From the NCBI RefSeq assembly GCF_900207585.1, contig NZ_OAOP01000002.1:124001-188000 (forward strand): a stretch of DNA of 64,000 nucleotides, written 5' to 3'. The notes under the pieces are model-generated. The model did no database searches. It saw only the letters and a program-made list of their open reading frames with translations, and was not told the origin of the DNA. Shown here in pieces: positions 8,168 to 18,209 of the stretch; within the stretch, counting starts at the first letter, position 1, and every line of letters starts with the position of its first letter. The position numbers and the translations under genes are program-made. This stretch comes from Bacillus oleivorans (lineage in GTDB: Bacteria > Bacillota > Bacilli > Bacillales > JC228).

Positions 8168-8974
8168 TCATTGAACTTGCTGTGAGTAACGTTCGGTTAA
8201 GTAATATAATCCTCCATTGATTACCTCAACCTCTACAATCGGTTCATATTGTTCTTGAATCGCTTGCTTTTCTTTGTAATATGTTTCAGGATATTCATCT
8301 AGTCCCTCGTAAAAATGATCTAACAGGGCCTGATCTTTTTTCCAGCGTTTTCGTGCTTCCTTTGCCCACGTATCATCTTGCTCATTGATATATTGTTCAA
8401 TAAACTGCTGAATTCTCATCAAACCGCTCTTTGGCTTAATAAGAGGGGATAAGGTATACGACAAGTCAGGAATTTTAGTAGATAATTCGATGGTTTCGAG
8501 ACTTGAGTGGAAGTTCTTCACCATTCTTCCCGTAATCAGATGTAATCCGATTGAATGAAACTCATCCCTTTTTAAATCGCATTGATAAGATACCTTCATA
8601 TTGAGGCCAATCCAAGGATGAAGGGGGATATGCTGCCCAGTAGCCGCCATTTCAGCCTGAAATAATCGGACAAAACTAGAAAGCTTTTTTGTTACCTGAA
8701 AAATTTGATGAAGACGGGGAGAACCAAAGTGGATTTTTTCCCCCTTTAAATCTTCTGGGGCCAGCTGTTGATCGGTTATGAAGCTAACCTTCATAGGATT
8801 TGGAATTCCGCCTGTTTTTTCGAGATAATGCCAATAAAAAGGACGATTCATCAGTTCTTTATCCATATCAATCGTTAATTGGATGGTAAGATGACCAGGT
8901 CCATCTTCGACTAAATCACATTGATTCAGAAGGAAGAAATTCTTTAAATATTGTTTAATTTCCAGTTGCTGCAT
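8168..8974 (-). CDS. yqhG: YqhG family protein
   Basis: A 268-residue soluble protein, MQQLEIKQYLKNFF.... The start is the ATG at 8974 because GAGGAG lies about 11 nt upstream; the in-frame GTG four codons earlier sits directly on that site. The protein has no catalytic motif I recognise and no membrane segment. It overlaps the end of the upstream helicase gene by 20 nt, so the two are translated together. Conserved as a pair with yqhH in Bacillus, suggesting related roles. Confidence 0.88.
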   Translation of the reverse strand: MQQLEIKQYLKNFFLLNQCDLVEDGPGHLTIQLTIDMDKELMNRPFYWHYLEKTGGIPNPMKVSFITDQQLAPEDLKGEKIHFGSPRLHQIFQVTKKLSSFVRLFQAEMAATGQHIPLHPWIGLNMKVSYQCDLKRDEFHSIGLHLITGRMVKNFHSSLETIELSTKIPDLSYTLSPLIKPKSGLMRIQQFIEQYINEQDDTWAKEARKRWKKDQALLDHFYEGLDEYPETYYKEKQAIQEQYEPIVEVEVINGGLYYLTERYSQQVQ

Positions 8975-10643
8975 GCTGTGTTCCACTCCTCTTCATCGAT
9001 TCAGCAAATTCAACCATAGATTGAAGATTTTCCAGTTTGATTTTCATTTCGCCTTCCGTTGCTGAATGACCAAATATATCCTCTAAGTGGTCTTCAATTT
9101 TGCCAAATTCCATCCTTGTCAGGATATCGTCTAGTTCACCAACAATCCGTTCAAACAGTTGAATTTTCTCATACAATAATTTAAGGATATGCTCCTCAAC
9201 CGTATTCTTCGTAGCAAAGTTATAAATTTTAACATCATGTTCCTGACCAAGTCTGTGAATTCTTCCGATTCTTTGCTCAAGTCTCATTGGATTCCATGGC
9301 AAATCAAAATTTATAATATGGTGGCAAAATTGAAGGTTAATACCCTCACCGCCCGCTTCTGTTGCGATAAGAACATCCGCATGGTTTTTAAACAGCTCTT
9401 TCATCCAATCCTTTTTGCCGCGTTTGAATCCGCCTCTAAATGGGACAGACTTAATCCCATGCTGTTTTAAAAACCACTGCAGATAAAGCTGAGTTGCACG
9501 GTATTCCGTAAAGATAATCACTTTATCATTGATCTCTTTAATTAATTTTAATGCCTGTTCGGCTTTAGAGTTGGTTTGGATCGCCTGAATTTTTTCAATG
9601 AGCAGCTGTACTCTTGTCTGCAGGGCTTCACTAGGTTCTTCTTGCTTCTTTAATAGATTCGTTAATGTATAATATACCGCTTCTCGGCTTGAACAGGCTT
9701 CTCTTTGCAGGGTGACGACAGAAAAGGCGCTGCCTGCCGTCAATGTATCGTCTGTTCTAAGCTTAGTAACGGCTTCATATAAATCTCTTTCTTCTTTTGT
9801 TAAGATGATCGGAACGGTTTCAACGTGGCGTTTGGTCCATTCAATTCCAGTATCATTGCGCCGGTTGCGAATCATCACCTTATTCACTAACTCTTTTAGG
9901 TGCTCGTCCCCTTGAAGTGAGCGTGCATCCTGATTATAATTTTCCATAAAATCTGCCAAACTCCCGAGATGGCCAGGTTTCAGCAGCGACACTAAATTAA
10001 AAATTTCTTCAATTTTATTTTGAATCGGTGTAGCGGTTAATAATAAACAAAACTTCTTTTTTAATTGTTGTACAAATTCATAGTTTTTCGTTTTATGATT
10101 TTTTAATTTATGAGCCTCATCAATAATGATCATGTCATATTGTAAATCTAATATCGTTTCTCTGTGTGGAGAGCGTTTTGCTGTATCAATAGAGGATATC
10201 ATAACGTCTACCTGATCCCATGCATAGCTTTTTCTGTGGATGATAGCAGGAATAAAGAATTTATTATTCAGTTCCTGAGCCCATTGCGATACGAGTGAAG
10301 CGGGAACTAAAATCAGCACCTTTTTGACCAAACCGCGAATCATATATTCCTTTAAAATTAAACCTGCTTCAATTGTTTTTCCTAAACCTACCTCGTCTGC
10401 CAGGATAGCTTTTCCGTTCATTTCCTCAACTACTTGCCTGGCTACTTCAAGCTGATGCGGAAGGGGAGTGAGGTTTGGCAAAAACCTAGGTGCCTGAAGA
10501 CCTTCGAAGCTCGGGATCGAATTATGATGTTCCGCTTCTAGAGCAAGTTTTAACATATCCCAGCTTCCCCAAGGGCCATCATCCTCTAATTTTTTTAAAA
10601 ATTCCTCTTGCCACTCTTGATTGCAAACGAGCTTCCAATCCAT
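8955..10643 (-). CDS. yqhH: SNF2-family DEAD/DEAH helicase YqhH
   Basis: An ATP-dependent DNA translocase of the Swi2/Snf2 superfamily, about 562 residues. Motif I is LADEVGLGKTIEAG near residue 80, motif II IDEAH near 178, and motif III LTATPIQN near 205. The C-terminal helicase half has IATEAGGEGINLQ and RIGRIHRLGQ near 440-475. The ATG at 10643 lies 10 nt after AGGAGG; a GTG two codons earlier is 4 nt from it and equally possible. Likely acts on DNA-protein or RNA polymerase complexes, as relatives such as RapA do; the exact role is unknown. Confidence 0.9.
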   Translation of the reverse strand: MDWKLVCNQEWQEEFLKKLEDDGPWGSWDMLKLALEAEHHNSIPSFEGLQAPRFLPNLTPLPHQLEVARQVVEEMNGKAILADEVGLGKTIEAGLILKEYMIRGLVKKVLILVPASLVSQWAQELNNKFFIPAIIHRKSYAWDQVDVMISSIDTAKRSPHRETILDLQYDMIIIDEAHKLKNHKTKNYEFVQQLKKKFCLLLTATPIQNKIEEIFNLVSLLKPGHLGSLADFMENYNQDARSLQGDEHLKELVNKVMIRNRRNDTGIEWTKRHVETVPIILTKEERDLYEAVTKLRTDDTLTAGSAFSVVTLQREACSSREAVYYTLTNLLKKQEEPSEALQTRVQLLIEKIQAIQTNSKAEQALKLIKEINDKVIIFTEYRATQLYLQWFLKQHGIKSVPFRGGFKRGKKDWMKELFKNHADVLIATEAGGEGINLQFCHHIINFDLPWNPMRLEQRIGRIHRLGQEHDVKIYNFATKNTVEEHILKLLYEKIQLFERIVGELDDILTRMEFGKIEDHLEDIFGHSATEGEMKIKLENLQSMVEFAESMKRSGTQHAATGN

Positions 10644-10796
10644 AAACACTGTTCCTCCTCAAAAATGATTGCTTCCGATGCCTTTAGATGGTAGGATTGT
10701 AATAGCTTCAGAAAGTTCTTTGAATCTTAAATGTCTTTTTGAGTACAACATTTATTAGTATGTCCAAAAAGGCAATTTTTAATAGTAGCGAATGAC

Positions 10797-11074
10797 AGCA
10801 AGGGGAGAGACTGCAGGTAGTCCTTGTACTCGATTGTGGCGCCGAAGGAGCAAGCGGTGTAAAACCGTGAATCTCTCAGGCAAAAAGACTCTTGCTCGAC
10901 GCAGCTCTGGAGAGAGTCTAAAAGGGCTGATTCCATCTAAAGTTTTCTGATTTTTGGAACAGCCGCTTCCTTAGACCACCAAAGGGGAAAGCCACAAGTA
11001 AGAAAAAACTTGCGGTAAACTTTCAGGTTCCAGGACAGAGCCCTCTCATTTACGGATGAGGTGGCTCTTTTTTT
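10797..11074 (+). promoter_or_regulatory. Tandem glycine riboswitch with terminator
   Basis: Two glycine aptamers in series. The first has the conserved GCGCCGAAGGAGCAA, CTCTCAGGCAAAAAGACTC and CTCTGGAGAG blocks (about 10801-10917). The second has CACCAAAGGGGAAAGCC, AAACTTTCAGGTTCCAGGACAGAG-type blocks (about 10970-11040). A GC-rich hairpin with a run of seven T (11036-11074) follows directly and overlaps the end of aptamer 2. In the known system glycine binding prevents termination and turns on the cleavage operon downstream. Confidence 0.95.
11036..11074 (+). terminator. Riboswitch-controlled terminator
   Basis: AGAGCC.CTCAT pairs with ATGAGG.GGCTCT around a short TTACGG loop, followed by TTTTTTT. 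It is the expression platform of the glycine riboswitch before gcvT. Confidence 0.88.
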
Positions 11075-11231
11075 CTTGCAAAAAATATTCAGGGAATGAC
11101 CAAAGTCGCATTAAACTTGCCTTTGGTCAAATTGAAATATACGTATTCTTTGCAAAACAAAAGAGCCAATTCGATTCAGGAGCTTTAATCCTTTTATATT
11201 GAAAAATTAGGTTAAGATGGGAGGAACTAGA

Positions 11232-12332
11232 GTGACGTTAAAGCGCACACCCCTGTTTGAGTCGTACGGTGGAGCCAAGACTATTGATTTTGGCGGATGG
11301 GAACTTCCTGTCCAATTCTCTAGTATAAAGGAAGAGCATGAGGCAGTTCGAACAAAAGCCGGTTTATTTGATGTATCCCATATGGGAGAAATTACAGTAA
11401 AAGGTCCTGATAGTCTATCATTCTTACAAAAGCTTCTCACAAATGATATTTCAAAGCTTCAGCCAAATGGAGCACAATATAACCTTATGTGCTACGAAAA
11501 TGGTGGAACGGTCGATGATCTTTTAGTTTATATGATCGCAGAAAATGATTATTTGCTGGTTGTCAACGCCTCAAATATTGAAAAGGATTTTGACTGGATT
11601 AACTCGCAAAAAACGGGAAATGTTGAAATCGAAAATATCTCAAACCAAATAGCTCAGCTGGCTCTTCAAGGTCCAAAAAGCCAGGATATTCTTCAAACAC
11701 TAGTGAAAGATATTGATTTAACAGAGATTAAATTCTTTAAATTTAAAAAGGATGTTCTGGTTGCGGGTGTTTCTGCGTTTGTATCCCGAACAGGCTATAC
11801 GGGTGAAGACGGATTTGAAATCTACTGCAATGCAGACGATGCTGCTCATCTTTGGAGTCAAATCCTAGAGGCAGGAAAGCCGTTTGGACTGCTGCCTTGC
11901 GGATTAGGAGCAAGGGATACCCTTCGATTCGAAGCGAACCTTCCACTCTATGGACAAGAACTAACAAAAGATATTACACCAATTGAGGCAGGACTCGGGT
12001 TTGCCGTGAAGGTCCAAAAGGAAATGGACTTTAATGGGAAAGAAGTACTAAAAAAACAAAAAGAAGAGGGACCTGTCCGTAAACTAGCAGGAATCGAAAT
12101 GATCGAACGGGGAATTCCACGCCATGGATATCCTGTCTGGAACGGTCATGATGAGATGATAGGAGAAGTAACTACTGGAACTCAGCTGCCAACTTCAAAG
12201 AGAAATGTTGGAGTTGCTCTCGTTAATTTCGAAAATCTACAGTTAGATGAAGAACTATTTATTGAAATTCGCGGAAAAAAAGTAAAAGCAAAAGTTGTCC
12301 CATTACCATTTTATAAAAGACCTAAGAATTAA
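11232..12332 (+). CDS. gcvT: Glycine cleavage system T protein (aminomethyltransferase)
   Basis: A 366-residue tetrahydrofolate-dependent aminomethyltransferase. It releases ammonia and passes the methylene group to THF. Visible family blocks are TLFxSYGG...[10 protein letters not shown] at the N-terminus, FDVSHMGE near 45-52, the folate region ALQGPKSQ near 140, and [12 protein letters not shown] near 190. The GTG at 11232 lies 7 nt after GGGAGG and gives the usual N-terminus (MTLKRTPLF); a preceding in-frame ATG overlaps the ribosome binding site. First gene of the riboswitch-controlled operon. Confidence 0.96.
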   Translation: MTLKRTPLFESYGGAKTIDFGGWELPVQFSSIKEEHEAVRTKAGLFDVSHMGEITVKGPDSLSFLQKLLTNDISKLQPNGAQYNLMCYENGGTVDDLLVYMIAENDYLLVVNASNIEKDFDWINSQKTGNVEIENISNQIAQLALQGPKSQDILQTLVKDIDLTEIKFFKFKKDVLVAGVSAFVSRTGYTGEDGFEIYCNADDAAHLWSQILEAGKPFGLLPCGLGARDTLRFEANLPLYGQELTKDITPIEAGLGFAVKVQKEMDFNGKEVLKKQKEEGPVRKLAGIEMIERGIPRHGYPVWNGHDEMIGEVTTGTQLPTSKRNVGVALVNFENLQLDEELFIEIRGKKVKAKVVPLPFYKRPKN

Positions 12333-12349
12333 AAGGGGTGCTTAAAACA

Positions 12350-13699
12350 ATGAAACATCGCTATTTACCGATGACGGAACAAGACCAAAAGGATATGTTA
12401 GCGGCAATTGGTGTCGATTCTGTTGAGGAGTTATTCGAAGACATTCCTGAAAAGGTTCGGTTTAATCGTGAATACAATATTAAAAAAGCAACGAAAGAGC
12501 CAGTATTAACGAAAGAACTTTCTCAATTAGCCAATAAAAATGCAAATTTAAAGGAATATGCATCGTTTCTCGGTGCCGGTGTATATGACCACTATATTCC
12601 TTCTATCGTTGATCACGTTATTTCTCGTTCAGAATTTTATACAGCCTACACCCCATACCAGCCTGAGATCTCTCAAGGTGAACTTCAAGCTATCTTTGAA
12701 TTTCAAACGATGATTTGTGAATTAACCGGTATGGATGTTGCTAACTCATCTATGTATGATGGCGGAACCGCATTAGCGGAAGCAGCTATGTTAAGTGCCG
12801 GACATACACGCAGAAAGAAAGTACTGGTTTCAAGAGCTGTCCATCCTGAATCAAAAGAGGTTCTCAGCACTTATGCAAAGGGCCAATATCTTGAGGTGGA
12901 AGAGATTCCAGTCAAGGATGGAATAACTGATATAGAAGCTTTAAAAGGCATGGTGAATGAAGAAGTAGCTGCTGTTATCGTACAGTATCCAAACTTCTTC
13001 GGAAGAATTGAAGCGCTTCAAGAAATAGCTGATGTAACCCATGAACACAAGGCATTATTTGTTGTCTCAAGTAATCCTTTAGCACTTGGGGCTCTCACTC
13101 CTCCAGGAAAATTTGACGCTGACATTGTAGTTGGCGATGTTCAACCGTTTGGCATTCCAAGTAACTTTGGCGGCCCGCACTGCGGTTACTTTGCAGTTAC
13201 CAATAAATTAATGAGAAAAGTACCTGGCCGATTAGTAGGACAAACCGTTGATGAAGACGGTAAAAGAGGGTTTGTTCTTACGCTTCAGGCTCGCGAACAG
13301 CATATCCGCCGTGACAAAGCGACCTCAAATATTTGTTCCAACCAGGCACTTAATGCGCTGGCATCTTCTGTCGCAATGACAGCCCTTGGCAAGAAAGGCG
13401 TCAAAGAGATGGCATGGGCTAATATTCAAAAAGCTCACTACGCCAAACAGCAGCTTAAGGCTAATGGTGTAAACGTTATTTGGAACGGACCAAGCTTTAA
13501 TGAATTTGTTGTTGAATTACCAATCCCGGTAAAAGAAGCAAATCAAAAGCTTCTAGAAAAAGGGATCATTGGCGGCTATGACTTAGGCAGAGATTATAGT
13601 GAAACAGATCGCTGCATGCTAGTTGCCGTCACCGAAAATCGCACAAAAGAGGAAATTGATGCATTTGCTAAAGAACTGGGGGTAATTCATCATGGCTAA
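12350..13699 (+). CDS. gcvPA: Glycine dehydrogenase (decarboxylating) subunit 1
   Basis: A 449-residue N-terminal subunit of the P protein, which decarboxylates glycine with PLP. It begins [17 protein letters not shown], as in B. subtilis. Visible blocks are [26 protein letters not shown] and the [10 protein letters not shown] region. This start has AAGGGGTG about 9 nt upstream; a GTG four codons earlier is inside that site. The PLP lysine is carried by subunit 2, so the two subunits must pair. Confidence 0.95.
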   Translation: MKHRYLPMTEQDQKDMLAAIGVDSVEELFEDIPEKVRFNREYNIKKATKEPVLTKELSQLANKNANLKEYASFLGAGVYDHYIPSIVDHVISRSEFYTAYTPYQPEISQGELQAIFEFQTMICELTGMDVANSSMYDGGTALAEAAMLSAGHTRRKKVLVSRAVHPESKEVLSTYAKGQYLEVEEIPVKDGITDIEALKGMVNEEVAAVIVQYPNFFGRIEALQEIADVTHEHKALFVVSSNPLALGALTPPGKFDADIVVGDVQPFGIPSNFGGPHCGYFAVTNKLMRKVPGRLVGQTVDEDGKRGFVLTLQAREQHIRRDKATSNICSNQALNALASSVAMTALGKKGVKEMAWANIQKAHYAKQQLKANGVNVIWNGPSFNEFVVELPIPVKEANQKLLEKGIIGGYDLGRDYSETDRCMLVAVTENRTKEEIDAFAKELGVIHHG

Positions 13700-15152
13700 T
13701 CAAGAGTTGAAATTAATTTTTGAACAATCAAAGCCCGGTCGAATCGGTTATAGTTTACCTGAGTTAGATGTACCCGCAGTCAAGGTAGAAGATCTGATCC
13801 CTGAAAGCTATATCCGTAAAGATGAGCCCAATCTTCCTGAAGTTGCTGAACTTGATATTATGAGACATTATACTGCTCTTTCCAAACGGAATCATGGCGT
13901 AGATTCAGGTTTCTATCCGCTTGGATCTTGTACGATGAAATATAATCCGAAAGTGAATGAAGATGTCGCACGATACGCCGGTTTTGCTCACATACACCCG
14001 CTTCAGGATGAAGAAATGGTTCAAGGTGCAATGGAACTTATGTATGACCTTCAGGAGCATTTGAAGGAAATCACGGGTATGGACGAGGTAACGCTTCAGC
14101 CTGCTGCAGGTGCACACGGTGAGTGGACTGGGCTAATGATGATCCGTGCCTTCCATGAGGCTAATGGCGATGCGAAACGTACCAAAGTAATTGTTCCGGA
14201 TTCTGCACACGGAACAAACCCAGCTTCAGCTACTGTGGCAGGACTAGAAACGATAACAGTAAAATCAAATGAAGAAGGTCTTGTGGATCTAGATGACTTA
14301 AGAAGAGTGGTCGGGGATGATACAGCAGCACTTATGCTGACAAATCCGAATACACTTGGACTCTTTGAGAAAAATATTTTGGAAATGGCGGAAATTGTTC
14401 ATAGTGCCGGCGGAAAGCTTTACTATGATGGTGCAAACCTGAATGCTGTTTTATCAAAAGCACGCCCTGGGGATATGGGATTTGACGTCGTTCACTTAAA
14501 CTTGCACAAAACCTTTACAGGACCGCATGGCGGTGGCGGACCTGGTTCTGGACCAGTTGGAGTAAAAGCTGATCTTATTCCATTTTTACCAAAACCAATA
14601 CTCGTGAAAAAAGATGAACAATATGTATTTGATTACGATCGCCCACAATCCATCGGCCGCGTAAAACCGTTCTACGGCAACTTTGGTATAAATGTACGCG
14701 CCTATACGTACATTCGGACAATGGGTCCTGACGGATTAAAAGCCGTTACGGAAAATGCGGTTATAAATGCTAACTACATGATGAGAAGATTAGCCCCATA
14801 TTTTGACCTGCCATACGACAAACACTGTAAGCATGAGTTTGTATTAAGCGGTAAGCGTCAGAAGAAACTGGGTGTACGTACACTTGATATTGCCAAAAGG
14901 TTGCTGGATTTCGGATATCATCCGCCTACCATCTACTTCCCGCTAAATGTAGAAGAGTGTATGATGTTTGAACCGACCGAAACAGAGTCTAAAGAAACAC
15001 TAGATGCTTTTATTGATGTAATGATTCAAATTGCAAAAGAAGCAGAAGAAACGCCAGAGGTGGTTCAAGAAGCGCCTCATACAACGGTTATTAAACGACT
15101 TGACGAAACATTAGCTGCCAGAAAGCCAGTATTGCGTTACACAGTGGAGTAG
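13692..15152 (+). CDS. gcvPB: Glycine dehydrogenase (decarboxylating) subunit 2
   Basis: A 486-residue C-terminal subunit of the P protein. The PLP-binding lysine lies in [18 protein letters not shown] (Lys near residue 273). Other family blocks are [22 protein letters not shown] and YYDGANLNA. It overlaps gcvPA by 8 nt, giving coupled translation of the heterotetramer. gcvH and lpd are not adjacent. Confidence 0.96.
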   Translation: MANQELKLIFEQSKPGRIGYSLPELDVPAVKVEDLIPESYIRKDEPNLPEVAELDIMRHYTALSKRNHGVDSGFYPLGSCTMKYNPKVNEDVARYAGFAHIHPLQDEEMVQGAMELMYDLQEHLKEITGMDEVTLQPAAGAHGEWTGLMMIRAFHEANGDAKRTKVIVPDSAHGTNPASATVAGLETITVKSNEEGLVDLDDLRRVVGDDTAALMLTNPNTLGLFEKNILEMAEIVHSAGGKLYYDGANLNAVLSKARPGDMGFDVVHLNLHKTFTGPHGGGGPGSGPVGVKADLIPFLPKPILVKKDEQYVFDYDRPQSIGRVKPFYGNFGINVRAYTYIRTMGPDGLKAVTENAVINANYMMRRLAPYFDLPYDKHCKHEFVLSGKRQKKLGVRTLDIAKRLLDFGYHPPTIYFPLNVEECMMFEPTETESKETLDAFIDVMIQIAKEAEETPEVVQEAPHTTVIKRLDETLAARKPVLRYTVE

Positions 15153-15154
15153 TT

Positions 15155-15198
15155 TAAAAAGCACACCTTGTTCCTTTTGGAAAAGGTGTGCTCTTTTC
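15155..15198 (+). terminator. Terminator of the gcv operon
   Basis: AGCACACCTT pairs with AAGGTGTGCT around a 13-nt loop and is followed by CTTTTC. It lies immediately after the gcvPB stop. Confidence 0.85.
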
Positions 15199-15386
15199 AT
15201 TGTTAGGAAAATATAAAATTCCCTGCTTGTGAAAATTGTTCTATAATTTGTACGTATATTTTGTTACAGGGTAAAAAATGGGTAACAATAGACAAAAATT
15301 TGGAGTGATAAATAAATCTTAAAGAATCGAATCATTAAGGATACCCTCTAAATTACTTTGTTTCCCGACCGATTATTTTGATGGCC

Positions 15387-15600
15387 GCCCAAATATTGTG
15401 GTGGCCGCCCAATTATCGAGATTGCCGCCCAAATATTGTTGGGGTCGCCCAATTATAAAATTTCCTGCCCAATTAAACGGGAGAAGTGCCCAAATACTAG
15501 GGGTGAGCGCCCAATAAACTGCGGAACTCGCCCAAATAAGTCACGGACCCGCCCAATAATTGTGATTCACGCCCATTACTTAATGATCAAGCCGAAATTT
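15387..15600. repeat. Phased array A1: GCCCAAWTA core every 20-21 bp
   Basis: The core GCCC, usually followed by AAATA or AATTA, starts at 15387, 15407, 15427, 15447, 15467, 15488, 15509, 15530, 15551 and 15571, with a degenerate GCCG at 15591. Spacing is 20 or 21 bp throughout. The 10 or so bases between cores are largely unrelated, so this is not a simple tandem duplication. It occupies the convergent gap between gcvPB and a minus-strand gene. Frames crossing it look spurious. I do not recognise a named element. Confidence 0.85.
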
Positions 15601-15624
15601 TCAGGCTTCAGGCTAAGAGGTACC

Positions 15625-15825
15625 GCTCTAAAATCTAAATTTTTGCTCAAAACCCTGGTTTCCTGCTCCAATCTCCCTGATCTCCGCTCCTAAAAGCAGG
15701 AAATCCGCTCCTTTACTCCGGGCTCGTGCTCCAAAAAACGAAAAAGACGCTCCAAAACCCTGATTTGTGCTCAAAAATGTAAATTTCCGCTTCAACCTTA
15801 TTACTTTCGCTCCAAAAATCCTCTC
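15625..15825. repeat. Phased array A2: GCTCCAAAA core every 20-21 bp
   Basis: It follows A1 directly. The core GCTC, usually followed by CAAAA, starts at 15625, 15645, 15665, 15686, 15707, 15728, 15749, 15769, 15789 (GCTT) and 15809. The spacing is the same as A1 but the core differs by a C to T change and A-rich flanks. The phase between A1 and A2 is broken (34 bp from the last A1 core). Apart from these arrays the 15199-15947 gap shows only AT-rich sequence and a terminator near 15860. Confidence 0.82.
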
Positions 15826-15844
15826 CATCCAGGGTCCCGAAACA

Positions 15845-15882
15845 CAAAAAAGAGTCCAGCCTTCCATGAGCTGAACTCTTTG
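15845..15882 (-). terminator. Terminator of the transglycosylase-like gene
   Basis: Read on the minus strand, AAAGAGTTCAGC pairs with GCTGGACTCTTT (one mismatch) followed by a T-run. It lies about 65 nt downstream of the minus-strand gene's stop. Confidence 0.75.
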
Positions 15883-15947
15883 TACATTACATTTTATTTT
15901 TTATCAACCATTGTATTTCTTGTTTTTATCGATTTCTTTTACTAATC

Positions 15948-16604
15948 TTATGGTCCATAACACACTTGATTATAATCTGGAAGAATATCAAACGGAGCAG
16001 GTGATAATTTTCCAAAGTAAAATGAACTGGCTTTCCCTGAAGCGGGATTGATCCACCATGGATCATAGGCACTGCAAAGCTTATATACGGCTTCCCCATA
16101 ACAGGAAGGAGAAGTTGGAATCGGCCAGTATCCGCAACCTTTGCCATGTGGTTCAAAAGAACCGTTATATCCGCAAATAGCTCCATTCCATCCAGTCGAA
16201 GTAAGTTTAATCGCTTTTGTCATATGATTTAATTCTTTTAAGTACTCACCAAGAATTTGAAAGGATAGTTTTACAGCCCCATTTGCACTCCATATATTTG
16301 GCCCTTTTCCAATTAAATCAGTTAATTTGTATACAGTACCATGATGGCAGTTAAACGCATCTATATGGTCTTGCTGTATTTGGACAATCCCATAAGAAGT
16401 TTGCTGGCGGTTAACGGCACTAGAGTCACCATTGCTTTCAACAGATGCAATCGCTAAAAAGACAACAGGATTTATTCCATAGTATTCCCCAGCTTCATTG
16501 GCTTGATTGAGCCACCTCTGTATTCTTTCGCTTGTTACGTTATACACAACACGATATCCATATTGTTCACAATCACAAGGTCCGCAGGATTGTAAACTTG
16601 CCAT
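15948..16604 (-). CDS. Cysteine-rich lytic transglycosylase-like protein
   Basis: A 218-residue protein starting MASLQSCGPCDCEQYGY. AGGAG lies 8 nt before the ATG; a longer frame to 16625 lacks such a site. FLAIASVESNGDSSAVN (about residues 49-65) carries the likely catalytic Glu of the SLT lysozyme-like fold. SYGIVQIQ (about 70) corresponds to the family GLMQI motif. Nine cysteines are present, three in the first 15 residues, and there is no signal peptide. This is unusual for a secreted muramidase. Possible roles are spore-associated peptidoglycan cleavage or phage-derived lysis; neither is shown. Confidence 0.7.
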   Translation of the reverse strand: MASLQSCGPCDCEQYGYRVVYNVTSERIQRWLNQANEAGEYYGINPVVFLAIASVESNGDSSAVNRQQTSYGIVQIQQDHIDAFNCHHGTVYKLTDLIGKGPNIWSANGAVKLSFQILGEYLKELNHMTKAIKLTSTGWNGAICGYNGSFEPHGKGCGYWPIPTSPSCYGEAVYKLCSAYDPWWINPASGKASSFYFGKLSPAPFDILPDYNQVCYGP

Positions 16605-16759
16605 ATTTACAGCTCCTAACCACATTTTTAAGATCAGTCACACATAAACCTATCTACTATAAAGTATTTCTATAAAGATAAATTGATAAGTTCATAAACC
16701 TATGATCTTTAAAATTGATTAGACTGACTAGTAGTTTATATGCCTCCAGATGGCTAGCC

Positions 16760-17554
16760 CTATAAATGCCTAAGAAATCTTTCCGGTGATTCTAAAAATT
16801 GTTTGGTCAGCTGCACATGCTCTATTTCTTCATACTCTCTTTCTATCATTTGATCGTCCTCTAAAGAATAAATGGTTGCACCTGGAATCGCCATTAAAAT
16901 CGGCGAATGAGTCGAAATCATAAACTGACTTCCTTCTCCTACACTATCTATGATCATTTTTATCAATGCAATTTGTTTAATTGGGGATAGGGGAGCTTCA
17001 GGTTCATCTAATATATAGAGGCCACTAGGATGGATCTGGGAGTAAAAAAAATCTAGAAATTTTTCTCCGTGAGAGCGAACATCTAAACCGTCTCCATACC
17101 TTGCGCGAAGATCATGAAGAGTGCGAGTATGGGGAAGGGATGCCAGACTTTTTGCATAGGCGGACCGTCCCTTATAGTCGATTTCAATTTGCTTTAACTC
17201 ATTCTCTGCATCTTCAATCATAGAACGAACACGACGTGAAAAGGAGATAAAGTCTTCAGCCCGCAAAAAAAATCCTCGGTTTGTTATTGTTTTATAAGTC
17301 GGACGAATGGCTTTGGCCAATTCTTGACCGGATCTCATGTCTTGATGGTCTGCTAGATCTTGAGCACCAATCAGGTTTCGATTCGTTATACAGGCCAGTC
17401 CCTGTAGTAAAGTTGACTTTCCTGTCCCATTTTCACCGACAAATAGGGTGACAGGTTTCGTAAAGGTGAGAGTTTGTAATTTTGCAAAAATAGGAAGGGA
17501 AAACGGATATCGTGTTATATCGTTTGGTTTATAGTGGATCGAAGTTAAGAACAA
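16760..17554 (-). CDS. AAA family ATPase
   Basis: A 264-residue ABC/RecF-like ATPase. Walker A is GENGTGKSTL near residue 40, Walker B LYILDEPEAPLSP near 180, and the H-loop ISTHSPILMAIPG near 215. This matches the stand-alone COG3910-type ATPases, with no membrane or nuclease domain. The TTG at 17554 is chosen because AAAGGAGGG lies 10 nt upstream. The frame runs open far upstream, but that part overlaps the rhodanese gene and its terminator. Cellular role unknown. Confidence 0.82.
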   Translation of the reverse strand: MFLTSIHYKPNDITRYPFSLPIFAKLQTLTFTKPVTLFVGENGTGKSTLLQGLACITNRNLIGAQDLADHQDMRSGQELAKAIRPTYKTITNRGFFLRAEDFISFSRRVRSMIEDAENELKQIEIDYKGRSAYAKSLASLPHTRTLHDLRARYGDGLDVRSHGEKFLDFFYSQIHPSGLYILDEPEAPLSPIKQIALIKMIIDSVGEGSQFMISTHSPILMAIPGATIYSLEDDQMIEREYEEIEHVQLTKQFLESPERFLRHL

Positions 17555-17575
17555 TTGAAAAAAGCCCTCCTTTGT

Positions 17576-17610
17576 ATATAAAAAACCTTCAGGATTGCTC
17601 TGAAGGTTTA
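17576..17610 (-). terminator. Terminator of the rhodanese gene
   Basis: On the minus strand AACCTTCAG pairs with CTGAAGGTT around a 7-nt loop, followed by TTTTTTAT. It separates the rhodanese gene from the ATPase gene, and ends about 20 nt before the ATPase start. Confidence 0.85.
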
Positions 17611-17630
17611 CTAGGTAGTTGTATGAGTTA

Positions 17631-18005
17631 CTAGTTTTTAGTTTTAATTTTGCCTGTCCATTTTTTAAAGCCGCCTTGTAAATGATAAAGGTTACGATAC
17701 CCTTTCCGATAGAGCATTCTCGCTGCCCGGCCGCTGCGGACTCCACTTTGGCAATAAAGATAAACGGGTTTATCTGGACGAACCTCTTTCATTCGCATTT
17801 TCAGCTGAGACAGCGGAATATTTCTCGCTCCTAGAATGTGACCGCCGTCAAATTCATTAGGTTCGCGAACATCGATCAGCTGTGCTTTGCGATAACCAGA
17901 AATAAAGTCATCCTGTGTAAGGGTCTTAACGATTTTTTTCTGCGTGAAATAATTATAAAGTATATAAGTAATAATTGCTCCGAGTACGATGAGTAATCCA
18001 ATCAT
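17631..18005 (-). CDS. yqhL: Membrane-anchored rhodanese-like protein YqhL
   Basis: A 124-residue protein. An N-terminal membrane helix (MIGLLIVLGAIITYILYNY) is followed by one rhodanese domain with the active cysteine in LYCQSGVRSGRAA near residue 88. The ATG at 18005 follows AAAGGGGGA. The frame extends 25 codons upstream without a better site. Likely a sulfurtransferase or persulfide carrier at the inner face of the membrane. B. subtilis yqhL also lies next to gcvPB. Confidence 0.88.
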   Translation of the reverse strand: MIGLLIVLGAIITYILYNYFTQKKIVKTLTQDDFISGYRKAQLIDVREPNEFDGGHILGARNIPLSQLKMRMKEVRPDKPVYLYCQSGVRSGRAARMLYRKGYRNLYHLQGGFKKWTGKIKTKN

Positions 18006-18209
18006 GTAAAGTCCCCCTTTTACCTCTCTAAGAAAAAACTCACTAAAAACTATTATATAGCGGCATAGGAAAAAGAGCAAAAAGAATAATTATAAATTTC
18101 CTCAAATAATGCATAAACACTTTCGACAAATTTCCCGATATATATAAAGTAAACTTTTACAAGAGAATGTTTCATTTCGGTGAACTTCACTTTTTAAAAT
18201 TAATGCTGG

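Noticed and set aside
15387-15825. CRISPR array
   Set aside because: The repeated core is only about 9 nt with a 20-21 bp period; CRISPR repeats are 23-50 nt with similar-sized spacers, and no cas genes are near.
15436-15867. Short open frames crossing the phased array on both strands
   Set aside because: They lack ribosome binding sites and family resemblance, and are low-complexity products of the repeat.
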